In this document: positions 51,384-62,600 of the stretch, piece after piece
Layout: each line of letters starts with the position of its first letter
How positions within the stretch are numbered: position 1 is the first letter of the stretch
Assembly (NCBI GenBank): GCA_000469685.2
Contig: LS997562.1
Location: 10,953,014-11,017,013, forward strand
Direction of reading: 5' to 3'
Source: Haemonchus contortus
Lineage: Eukaryota; Nematoda; Chromadorea; Rhabditida; Trichostrongylidae
DNA: 64,000 nucleotides
Translations under genes and position numbers: made by a program
The notes under the pieces: generated by a model
The model's database searches: none
What the model saw: only the letters and a program-made list of their open reading frames with translations
What the model was told of the DNA's origin: nothing

Positions 51384-54300
51384 CTAAACATATTGATCGA
51401 CAATGCCGCCTTGCCACAATGGGAATACCTCCATTCGACCACTACGAGCGTCCGTGAAACGATACAGATGGTAACATCGCACCAGATCCGATAGTAGACG
51501 GAACTGTAATGAAGGCTTCATGAAGCAATTGCTTGAAATGCCAAGAGGAGAACAGCAAGAGGCGACGCGTGCGGTTGCGCGACGGCTCCAGATATCTCAC
51601 CGATTGCATTCTATTGTTACCGATCTGAACAAACCACCACTTTAAACCATTATCTTCACATCGCACTACTGGAAAGTGGTACACCTAAATAATGATCATA
51701 ATTGAAAATTTGTAACAGCCATGTTATTCTTAGGTTTTACCAAGTTTACCCAACTCATTGGGGCTCGCCCAGGTCAAATGGTTAGTATTACTTGGAGAAC
51801 CTACCCGCCCTTTTCGAACAGACTGACACTATCCCAAACAAAATTCGGGTCCACCCATCTGAATGGGATTGCCACGACGTCCACAGTAACCCTACTACGT
51901 CAATTCAAGGTGTCATTGGCATCATTGGGTCGAGATTGGGGGGAGAGTGCCCCGGGACCGACAGAACACTTTCTATGCTCAGTAGATAGCCGATCCACTA
52001 CTTTCTCGAGCCCATGTGCTTACCTACAAAGCGACAAGAAACTGGCTGTCTTGACGAGCTCATCATTCTAGAAGGTCCCAGTAAAGATGCTCGCCCATTT
52101 AAGGCCCTATACTTATACGGGCCCTTTCCCATTCATCAAACGGTAGTTGTTCGTCGCTAACCTCATTTTTTGTATTTCTGTGCACTAAATACAATCGTAT
52201 AGCCGAATCAACATCGTTACTGCGTTCATTTCTATAGTAAAGGGCAAAATCATCAGCCTTCACATGTTCTTCGGCCTGGAAAAAAAAGTTAGAGAATCAG
52301 TTTTCGATGCCTACCGACCCCTTTCCAGCAATGCTTCTATGCATCCGACTTTTGCCCAGAATTGTAGCAATGATTGAATGAGTATGTGGCGTAAACAATG
52401 TACGAGGACAGGGATAGTCGATGCACATCTAACTGCTGTTATACTCTCAGATGAGCCTGGTACCAATTGATGGACCTCGAAGGAATGGAAAGTTTGGTTG
52501 GCCTAGGCGAGAATCACTCCAGCATCAGAAGCCTGTAGAATTAAGAGTTTCCTCAATATTCAATCTGTTCAATCTGAAGCCATCGGCAGTCAAACCAATA
52601 CCGTGATCACCGCGAGCGCAAGGGTCAGGCTCCCCAAGAGGAGCTGCTGTACGGAAGGAATGGTTGATCTCCAGTCACCCGGAGCAAGAAATTTCCAGAA
52701 GGTCCTTTGGCCTGCAGTGGCTCGCAAAAGGGGCAGATGAAGCCGTTACTGGCACCTGCTCTAGCGAATCCGTGATCAGGTTACCCTGCTGTTTGGAAAG
52801 AGTGACAGATCACCGATCATCATCACAGATCCTTACCTCCTTGCTTGTTTTGATTCCAATGAAGTGCTCCTCAATGGGTGTGTCCACTTTGGGGTGATAC
52901 TGTAAAGCACAGTGACTCTTTCAAAACCTTCACTTACGAGCTTTCAACAACCGCAGAGCAAAAACTCACTTCTGATTCGATCCTGGGAAGGGGCTCTAAA
53001 TCGGATTGCTTGTCCTCACGAATGTAAATGGGATCGACATCAGAATCCTGACAAAATGTTCACTTCACCACCATACCGCACCAATCACGATTGTCACGAT
53101 GAAATGGGCATGCCAATCACTCACTGGTTCTGACCATGAGTCCTGTTCACTGGTATAGTGACGATGACCTTGTCCTCTGCTTTCCTACAAGTGCCTCAAG
53201 TTGAAATTGGAGAATCACCATTTTCCCTGAGTCTAGCAAGACGCACGAATTTATCGACTGAGTGGGCTACCTATACTTGCGCTTGGGCAGGAATTTTAAC
53301 CCAAACAGTTCACAGTGCTCGTTACACTCGCCATAAGTCCGGCTGTGCTGTGCGAGGGGAAAATTTGAATCCCTCGCTGCTGATTACGGTAATTGTCTCG
53401 GAACCACTGCCGCGTGCGTGCGTGCGACCATGGGAATTATCTTCCCTTTGGCTGACTGTTGTGTATCAAGCGCAAATCGTATGCCCCACAGACAACTGCG
53501 ACGTATGTCAAACATCGCGGGTTGACGCGTCGCATGCGACGGCTGCGGCGTGACCTAGTTTCTACGGACGCGCGCAACGAAGCGCACCCTGGAAATTGAG
53601 GTAGAAGGTCTGCCGTTCCGATACTCGGTTCCCGAGCTCACCATGCGAAGCATACTCGATTACAATCTTATAAGGTAATGTGGATTGTTTCTCGTTCAGC
53701 TGAGTTCTACGACGAGTGAGGACTTCCAGTGGCTGATAACGGCAGTAACTGTTATTTGTCAACTCTTCTGTGCCATACAGGTTTTTAATGGTGGAATTTT
53801 TATTTGCCTGACGTTTCGACTATCTCGTCGTTATCGAAGGCCTGAAAGCGTATCGCAACTTTATAGTGTTACCTATCACGCTTGACGTAGACCAGCTCTT
53901 AACTAGTTGCAACTCAGGCTGATGAACTTACAACTAACAAGAAACTCCGACAAGTCACTCACTTTAAATTCCACCAATACCGAACAGTTGCTCCAGTTTA
54001 GTGACGATAGAGCAATTGAGACAGCCCGGTCAACCACGACCTATTTATAGAATCGTGACGTGACGCGTATCAGTCTCACTATCAAAGCTCACACAGAGGG
54101 ATGTAAGGCAAGAGGTCACCAGTTATATTGATGCACTCATTCTTGTTATTCATGCTCGGATTTCTGTGTATTATCCAGAAAGCCTCGAGAGTTTTTCTGG
54201 CGCCAATACTGTCCTCGTGGGCCAGAATCGTGCACTTAACGTCAAAGTCACAACCAGCATGACCTTCCCTTCTGTGCTTCCCAAGCGGTGCAATCGAGCA

Positions 54301-57300
54301 AGACCTTCGTTTGCTGGCTAGATGTTCTTTCACACGAACGCATAGCTGTCTCCCAGTTTCTCCAATATAGCAAGCATCACAAGCTAAACACTGAAGTTGG
54401 TAAACCACAGCTCTTTGTGCACAGTCTCCTACTTTTCCATATGGGCAGATCACGCAGTTATCCATGATGCAATTCCGGTCATAGAGACGATTTCTAACCA
54501 ACTGGTGTTTGATGTTTTCTCTCGGTGTGTTCACCAAGAAAACGTCATTGGCTAGATCCGCTCTTTCCAAGCATTGCTGAATAACTGCGCTGAATCGATC
54601 TGATATGAATGGTAATTGAAGATACATCTTATCTTCAGTTCCATTTGGAAAAGGCCTTGATCTGCTTCGTAAGCCATGCTGCCGAGTTGTGTATCCATTC
54701 AGATTAGCTACTTGGTGTGCTAACCTTCTGGATTCTTCCCGCTCCTCGTTACCGGTGCACACCTCCACAGCCGTTCTGTACATGTTCCGTAATACTGCGC
54801 GTTTAACAGCTTTCGGGTGTGCAGACATTGCATGAACTAGGATATTCTTGGAGCTTTCTTTTCTATACCATTTCACACTGTATGTTCCACTGGTAACCCT
54901 TACCTGAGTATTCAGATAGGGTAACCAGCCTTCATGCGGGACTTCTCGAGTGAGCTTGATGTACTGCGACTGACTGTTTAGAATGTTGAACAACTCAACC
55001 ATTTCTGACTGAGTTGATGTTATGACGAAACAGTCGTCAATGTAGCGGCAGTACATTATGGGTAAGCGTGCCAGCACTGGTTGTTCGATTCTACTCATAA
55101 AGCAGACAGCGAGAACCGGTGCTAGCCGCTGTCCCATTGCAAGCCCTCTTATCTGCGTAAAATATCTACCGGACCACTTGAATATATTGCAGTTTATTGA
55201 TGTACTGCGACTGACTGTTTAGAATGTTGAACAACTCATCCATTTCTGACTGAGTTGATGTTATGACGAAACAGTCGTCAATGTAGCGGCAGTACATTAT
55301 GGGTAAGCGTACACCATAATGTACTGCCGCTACATTGACGACTGTTTCGTCATAACATCAACTCAGTCAGAAATGGATGAGTTGTTCAACATTCTAAACA
55401 GTCAGTCGCAGTACATCAAGCTCACTCGAGAAGTCCCGCATGAAGGCTGGTTACCCTATCTGAATACTCAGGTAAGGGTTACCAGTGGAACATACAGTGT
55501 GAAATGGTATAGAAAAGAAAGCTCCAAGAATATCCTAGTTCATGCAATGTCTGCACACCCGAAAGCTGTTAAACGCGCAGTATTACGGAACATGTACAGA
55601 ACGGCTGTGGAGGTGTGCACCGGTAACGAGGAGCGGGAAGAATCCAGAAGGTTAGCACACCAAGTAGCTAATCTGAATGGATACACAACTCGGCAGCATG
55701 GCTTACGAAGCAGATCAAGGCCTTTTCCAAATGGAACTGAAGATAAGATGTATCTTCAATTACCATTCATATCAGATCGATTCAGCGCAATTATACAACA
55801 ATGCCTGGAAAGAGCGGATCTAGCCAATGACGTTTTCTTGGTGAACACACCGAGAGAAAACATCAAACACCAGTTGGTTAGAAATCGTCTCTATGACCGG
55901 AATTGCATCATGGATAACTGCGTGATCTGCCCATATGGAAAAGTAGGAGACTGTGCACAAAGAGCTGTGGTTTACCAACTTCAGTGTTTAGCTTGTGATG
56001 CTTGCTATATTGGAGAAACTGGGAGACAGCTATGCGTTCGTGTGAAAGAACATCTAGCCAGCAAACGAAGGTCTTGCTCGATTGCACCGCTTGGGAAGCA
56101 CAGAAGGGAAGGTCATGCTGGTTGTGACTTTGACGTTAAGTGCACGATTCTGGCCCACGAGGACAGTATTGGCGCCAGAAAAACTCTCGAGGCTTTCTGG
56201 ATAATACACAGAAATCCGAGCATGAATAACAAGAATGAGTGCATCAATATAACTGGTGACCTCTTGCCTTACATCCCTCTGTGTGAGCTTTGATAGTGAG
56301 ACTGATACGCGTCACGTCACGATTCTATAAATAGGTCGTGGTTGACCGGGCTGTCTCAATTGCTCTATCGTCACTAAACTGGAGCAACTGTTCGGTATTG
56401 GTGGAATTTAAAGTGAGTGACTTGTCGGAGTTTCTTGTTAGTTGTAAGTTCATCAGCCTGAGTTGCAACTAGTTAAGAGCTGGTCTACGTCAAGCGTGAT
56501 AGGTAACACTATAAAGTTGCGATACGCTTTCAGGCCTTCGATAACGACGAGATAGTCGAAACGTCAGGCAAATAAAAATTCCACCATTAAAAACCTGTAT
56601 GGCACAGAAGAGTTGACAAATAATAGTACAGATGCCCAGGTTTAAAGAAAGGCGAACATGGAGACGGCAGTAACTGTTTTCAATTCGACCGCCTCAGGGA
56701 CTTACACTTGCATGATAGATATCATTCGCATGCCGATCGAAATCAGTTTCTATCCTGAGCTATCGAAAGGCAGATAGCAGCTATACAATCTGTGAGTGTG
56801 GTTCAAGTCTGCTTTCATACTCGGCTAACAATCGTCGCGCGCCTTTGCGATATCTGTTGCGTACAATTGAAGCAATGTTGTAAACGAAGAGACGGAGATC
56901 AGCAGAGTAAAACTACATGTTAGTTCGATGCATTTGATAACTGTTTCAGAAGGCGAGTATAACATTAGTCAAGGGTCAAGAGGAGCTATCGGGATTGCCG
57001 CGCCAAGAGTGAGTCAAGACACGGAAACACCTCAGAAAACTCTCTTCAATCGAAATTTAGGGCTTCTATTTCTCACTGATAGGCAATGTCTGCATACTTT
57101 GAAAATGCGCTCCCACTTAATCTTTTTCGATGCAATTTCTTGTATTTCTATCTACTTCATCAATTCATCCTTCTGTTAGACTTACCGTATCGGTTTCTTC
57201 TTCACCACTAGTTGCTTCCGTGTTGGTCGGTAACCCGCTGTTAAACCTAGGGCATAGTTCGCGATATATTCATTCTATTCACCGACAGGTGACAGATGAT

Positions 57301-58608
57301 ATTCATTCTAAGAAGGAAGTAATAAGTCAGTAGAACTCGATGGACTCACGCCTGACTCTGTTCTGCGATCACGTAAGGGTTTTGTAGTGCCATAAACAAT
57401 ACACTGCTTGCTTGTAGACTATAGTACAATATGAATGAAACTTACCCGATCATGTCATGAGAAGCATGCCTATCAATTTTGTTTACAGACTTGGTCTGTC
57501 TAATCAATAATTACTGTTTGTTCACTCATTCATTCACTGCCAGGCTTAAGCCGCTACTTTCACAGTTCTTATTGGCATGTTACTATCGCGCGTCATGTGC
57601 GCTGATCGCTAACCGCTTCGATTGCACTGAAACTGCGAGTATTGATCGATCAAAAGCGGAGAAGTAGCCAACGATATGGGAACGCAAACTCTGAACGCAA
57701 CCAGCACTTTCGATGGACCATCGAAAGTGCTGGTTGGGCCAGTAACGCCAGTAATGGCCAGTAACGCCTCCCAGGATCCATGTCGTGTGTCAATATAGTC
57801 TAGTAGCTTTTCCTAGCTCGAAGAACACAAGGCATACCATTCTTTCAAAGGCACAGTTCACGATATAAATAGCCTATGAGATATCTCCCCAGAATAAATT
57901 TGTGGAACCTTCATGTACCATATGTGGGGTTGTCAGATTGGAAAACGGCCTAGATCGGGCGTTATAAGGCTCAAACATTGCACCGTGTGTATGCGTGGAC
58001 GAGTTCTAACAGCATTGTAAAGGCTGCACCATTCACAAGGGGACCCATGAAGGAAGTCAAAACAACTTGTCATGATCCATAGCGACAGTGGAAGGCAGTT
58101 CTAAACAGTTTTGGCCTGATGAAGTCGGCTCTTTGTGCAATTGCAGCAACTGAAATCTCGTCCGAATACCCCTTCCATGTTATTTCCGTCATGGTAATCT
58201 CGTACAACCTATATTTTCACAACTTCTGAGGAGCCTTATTCTTCGCAAAATAGGCGAGTTTTCTCGCTTCCCTCACCACCGATGCACTAACTCCAACCGA
58301 TGCTTTTCGAATTAAAGGAGGTACCCCAAAATTATCGTTGACTGCGCGTTCAATTCAGAGCTTTCTTGGAGACGCAAGGAATGGAGCGAGCTATTAACCT
58401 TCAAATATCCAAGAAACTTTGAGGATTGTCAAAGAAGAAAGATGCAATTTTTTAAAACTTCAACTATGGAAGGCGAAACCTGGAACAAAATGCTGGTAGT
58501 TTTTTCTCTGTTCAAATCCTCGGGAGACTTCCAGAATTTGAAAGCTACCAGTCCTTCAGAGTTTCGAGTAGGTGTATCATCAGAAGGGTTGAGACTACAA
58601 TGTGCCAT
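51384..58608 (-). CDS. SH2-domain protein, atypical; 5' end uncertain
   Basis: Seven minus-strand exons join in frame: 57499-57446, 57237-57186, 53047-52970, 52899-52837, 52275-52162, 51684-51601 and 51503-51384. The stop is followed at once by an AATAAA signal. The first 70 or so residues are polar and acidic ([21 protein letters not shown]). The rest resembles an SH2 domain: [62 protein letters not shown] and [14 protein letters not shown]. The FLVR-type arginine that binds phosphotyrosine is not in its usual place: FALYYR has Tyr there. A possible first coding exon is 58608-58480 ([19 protein letters not shown]), but its phase does not match the next exon, so something is missing or wrong there. 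Intron 2 is 4.1 kb and contains the Penelope-like insertion. SH2 is my reading from pattern, not from a search. Confidence 0.7.
52340..52510 (-). repeat. Degenerate SINE in an intron of the SH2 gene
   Basis: Reverse-complement traces of the family: aatgagtatgtggcgtaaac, gatgcacatctaactg, gagcctggtaccaattg and gtttggttggcctaggcgag. Confidence 0.55.
54082..55194 (-). pseudogene. Penelope-like RT/GIY-YIG fragment, left copy
   Basis: Open from about 55194 (no natural start; truncated at the 5' end) to the stop at 54082. It includes RT residues [15 protein letters not shown], the catalytic YIDDCFV, and thumb and linker sequence. A cysteine-rich linker ([17 protein letters not shown]) and the GIY-YIG-type nuclease with [10 protein letters not shown] and RVKEHL follow. 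The upstream RT palm and fingers are missing, so it is not an active retroelement gene. Confidence 0.9.
55319..56293 (+). pseudogene. Penelope-like RT/GIY-YIG fragment, right copy
   Basis: 324 codons, nearly identical to the left copy but starting later, just before YIDDCFV, so even less RT remains. Differences are few (for example SEMDELF against SEMVELF, and FSAII against FSAVI), which points to a recent, single-event origin. The frame is uninterrupted to the same stop. Confidence 0.9.
57699..57735. other. 37-bp near-perfect palindrome
   Basis: AACCAGCACTTTCGATGG (57699-57716) and its exact reverse complement (57718-57735) are separated by one base. Directly after it ggccagtaacgcc occurs twice, 19 bases apart. 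It lies upstream of the mapped SH2-gene exons, within the possible first intron. Confidence 0.9.
57880..58350 (-). repeat. Dispersed repeat family 2, copy 2
   Basis: The reverse complement matches 36010-36600 through most of its length, for example acatggaaggggtattcgg, cactgtcgctatggatcatg and cttgtgaatggtgcagcctt. It has a single copy of the region that is triplicated at 36507-36587. Confidence 0.75.
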
Positions 58609-58851
58609 TTTCTGTTCTTTCGAGAAAGATCATCTTATCTTATCAGTAAGAACTTCGACACGCCGAACTTTCTGTTGTCAGTCATGCTGCAACTCTGCAC
58701 TTCCTGTATCATGGTCTCCTAATGCCACCTCAATGCTCTTTGTTTGACATCGTTATTTGAACGAATGAAGATAAATTTTGAATGGGCTCGCATACGTTTT
58801 ACCAACTCCAACATGACTTTTTACCCTTATTATCCTTCTTTACTTATACCT

Positions 58852-59100
58852 GGGAGGAGGCGATGTAATGCCAAGTGGCGCACTCTCTCGCCTGCGTAAT
58901 CACGGGATCGAATTTCCAAACCGATTTTCGCTCAGCCCATTCAAGTCTTCCATCCTCCTGGATCGGCTGATTAGTAATGGACTCGTCTGGGAGGATAAAA
59001 TCGCGGGCACGTACATCGGCTGACAATCGCTACTCATAGGCCACCTATTGGGAGTGAAATCTGGGCGCATACCTATAGTGGGATTGATCGAAGCGGAAGA
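58852..59100 (+). repeat. tRNA-derived SINE, plus strand, diverged
   Basis: The head is ggaggcgatgtaatgccaag, the B-box-like part is gggatcgaatttcc, and the body has ggactcgtctgggaggataa. The tail end is gggcgcatacctatagtgg. Several internal deletions. Confidence 0.75.
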
Positions 59101-59649
59101 CTCACTCCGTTACTCTTGATTACCTTTACTGATTTGGTTCAAAAGTAGGAATCAAAGTTTTCAGGCTGTGTCAGCTTTGCCCCTCACGATCCTCTGGAAC
59201 CTTCTACACAGGTCCCACACAGTGCAGCAGATTTTTTGTGGGTATTGAAGGCATAAAAGACCATACTAGAACTTTACTACTTCTTGCCCAATCGGCATTC
59301 CTAATTGATTCCTCAGTTGATAGATGGGAGGCACGAGATGTAGTTGGGCTGCCTTATTTTCTCACCTGGGTTCTTTTAGGATCCCATCAGAGCTTGCAGA
59401 TTGTGGGTAAAGATCTGATATCAGAGAATACCCGCAGTCTGTGAGCTGTAAAAAGTAATAAAACTCGGTCCAAAAGTACAAAATACGAATACCCCGACCA
59501 CATGGACACTTTGCTTGGCGAAAGATAGCTTTGTTCGAAAGATGATCAGCTTTTTTTTACTTTTTTCGTTTTGATCTAGCTGAATTCACTTCATTTCTAA
59601 ATACCACAGCCCACAAAAGACTGTCAAGGACCTTTTGCAGGTAATCCAA
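59101..59649. promoter_or_regulatory. Upstream region of the fmo gene
   Basis: No coding sequence recognised. A ccttttgcag acceptor ends at 59640, 9 bases before the fmo start codon, so the mRNA leader is probably added by trans-splicing or there is a 5'UTR intron. Confidence 0.5.
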
Positions 59650-62600
59650 ATGGAGCGTAGGGCAAAATCAGTAGACTCAAAGAAAAGGCTTGCCGTCACA
59701 GCTCCAGCCAAACCCCAGCGACCAGCGAAACGAGTGGCAATTGTTGGAGCAGGTCCAAGTGGTCTTCCGTCGGCAAGGTAGGCTAGCTATATCTGATAGG
59801 GCGATACCCCAGTTAGGCTGAGAAAAACTATTCAGGCATGCCATTCTCTACGGTTTCCGTCCAGTGGTCTTTGAGATGACCGGTGAAGTGGGTGGCCTAT
59901 GGAATTACAAGCCGCAAGACAGTGAAGGTGAGGTTGAAAGTAGGAAAAGGTTCGAAAATAATATCTCAACTGGGTTTTCCAGAAGCATCTGTCATGAAAT
60001 CAACGGTGATAAACTCGTCCAAAGAAATGAGTGCTTACAGTGATTTTCCACCAAAACCGGATGTTGCCAATTATATGCATAACCGGAAATTACTCGAGGT
60101 ATGAGCTGAAGTCACTACCAGTTTTCTGCTACCATTACATTTGTAACCTCCTGACCGCTGGTCTTGAACGGTTCACAACGTTTTATTCTCCCCTTTCCCT
60201 TTATTTTCCTATGCACTCATAGACGCTAAATTTTCTCAGATAGACAAAGTCTCCCTAATGCCTCGGCGAGAGCATTACTCTATCTTTCGGGAGATTCCCG
60301 AATCTCAACTCCCACGAGATCGAGAATCAAATCGAGAATCCTCAAGATCTGAGGGAAAGTACAAAGTATCATTGGGTAGCACCCGCCAGGCAAAATTGTT
60401 CGCCGCGCGGCGAGACAACTATAAAGGATAACTATCTATGACATTGTGCTTGGCGAGGCAAGTAGCCAAGGATCGCCGCGCGTTATGAAGAAATCGGGCC
60501 GCATGTCCACGAAAAAAATTTGCTGGTCACTTACCTTTTTTATTTCAAATCAGTGCTGTAAGTGAGTCCAGAAGCAATGAAAAATCTATTCGTTGATAGT
60601 GATTCCGATCCCACCAGTAAGTGTGGTGAAGTCCTCTGCTCTTCACCTTTTTTCCAAACTTTATTTTTGTATTCTTCTTCGTATATGTCGAATTGTTTAG
60701 TATTTCCAAGAATATGCCGAGCACTACGATCTCCAAAAATACATCAAATTCCATCACAAAATCATCAATGTGAGGAAGTCTGTCGATTACGCGGTCACTG
60801 GGACATGGATGGTGGAATATTTGGATAAGTTCGTAATTATTTATTGCAAGAGTATAAAGGAAATGGAAGAAAAAGATGAAGTTGGAGTAAAACTGAAAGA
60901 GAAAAAATGAAAATATCGGCGATGCAGTTGAAGTCTTTCGACAATAGTCCATTTGTCCAGTTTCCTTCTAGGGAATTGTCATTTGAAAAAACCCCCAGCC
61001 CCATCCACTGCCCTCAAACATCTGTTTTCCCAGGAACAACCTTCTAGCCAATATTCTTCAAGCGAACACCATGATATCGGCTGAGGGGGTCCCCGGAAAA
61101 CTAAAGTATATGTTCTATAAGGTTTTGTTGTTTCAGCGGCTTTGTGGGAGACGGGCATCGGTTTTGCGTAATTCATACGCCGCACGCGGCTGTCGCGGAC
61201 CATTCACCTCGTTATTACAGCTCTAGCGTTCTTTATACAGCTCAGTCGATAGGCGATCATTATTTTAGGCATGATTCTACTGTTAGTCCTTTTTCTCTGT
61301 ATTTCTCACTATTTCTTACTTGCTGCTGCATTCCGCTACGCACCTTCACGCGCGACCTCCCTCTCGCCGCGACGCGACAATTTCGATCCTACTGCACCAC
61401 ATTCCGGCCTTATTTCTTGTGGGTTATGGGTTACATCACGAACTTTCTCAAAGGATTTACCCAACTAGAACCAAATGCAAAAAGACTTTTTCAATTTCAG
61501 TAATGATGGATGGCATAGTGAGGAGTTTCACGGAGTGCTACTCTGCTGTGGTCATCACAAAGTCCCACATTGGCCAGATAAATGGCCTGGACAGGACGAA
61601 TTTAAAGGCAGTATCGTGCATTCACATGACTACAAAGAACCATCAGGCAAGTTTACCATCGCTCACTCGATAGAATGCTTCACTACGAAGCTTTACCTAT
61701 CTGCTTCCTAATATAACGCAAAAAATCTACCCGATCCTACTGCTTTTCAGCATACGAAGACAAGCGTGTTGTTGCCGTGGGCATTGGAAATTCCGGTGCT
61801 GATGTTGCTGTTGAACTTAGCCGAGTTTCAGAGCAGGTAATGATTGTACAGAAAAAAAACCAGGCTTTCAGTTGGGTTGGGGGCAGCGTGGGATGACTAG
61901 CTGTTACTTCGACATATCTGGTACATGGGCCATACCGGAATGGATGGGAGAGTTCGAGTGGAACAGGCGACGTCGGGGGACGATACGAACGTGCGTCCGA
62001 GGATGCGCGCGGCAACTTGCGCGGCGAAGTTCGTGATGATTTGTACGACCCTGACGCCAATTTTCGGGGCACAAATTCAAAGTAGAGTAGTTTAGTAGAG
62101 TCAGATGATCCTTCGGATCTACTCTACTTCAAATTTGGGCCCCAATGATAGGCGCCAAAGTCGTTCAAATCGTTACGAACTTCGCCGCGCAATTGGCCGC
62201 GCGCATCCTCGGACGCACGTTCGTACACATACCCGGCGACGTCTGTTGACTTTTGTAGCTTATAGTACGTTACAGTTCTTAACCCTGAAGGTTTTGGCAT
62301 CTACATTGACGCTGCCGAATGTTGGTGTCAAGCGATGAACGGGGGTCAGCTGGTATTACTTGGCTTCACACTGGACCGGATGTATGTGGTTTGGCGCCGC
62401 CCCTCCCATCGCGCCGCCCACTCGGCGTGTTCCCACGGTTTGTGAGCAGGACATCTCGTCCACGTGATTCAACCTCGTGTCCATGCTAATAGATGCAAAG
62501 AGATAGGATACAAGTAGGTCCGCATTTCGGCGTCTAATAGTAGTGGCGTCATCGATCGGGCGTATATCAGCTGGATGAACAAAGGGTTGGCCGATTAGCA

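Larger units (their letters stand above)
53754..56663. mobile_element. Penelope-like retroelement, foldback insertion
   Basis: Two 5'-truncated copies lie head to head. The left copy (about 53754-55196) is on the minus strand, then a 110-base third piece (55199-55310, minus strand, duplicate of about 54957-55067), then the right copy (55313-56624) on the plus strand. The arms are near identical. A perfect 15-bp direct repeat acggcagtaactgtt flanks the whole (53739-53753 and 56664-56678). The left arm ends exactly at the repeat, while the right has about 39 extra bases. The coding parts join a reverse transcriptase C-terminus (YIDD) to a GIY-YIG endonuclease, the hallmark of Penelope-like elements. 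The unit lies in intron 2 of the SH2 gene. Confidence 0.92.

Noticed and set aside
53879..53960. Hammerhead on the antisense strand of the Penelope-like 3' region (ctgatga followed by gaaa)
   Set aside because: No stem II and no usable stem III or cleavage site. Chance occurrence of the two short boxes.
54082..56293. Two intact, active Penelope-like genes
   Set aside because: Both lack most of the reverse transcriptase, and the right copy lacks even more. They are fragments in a foldback.
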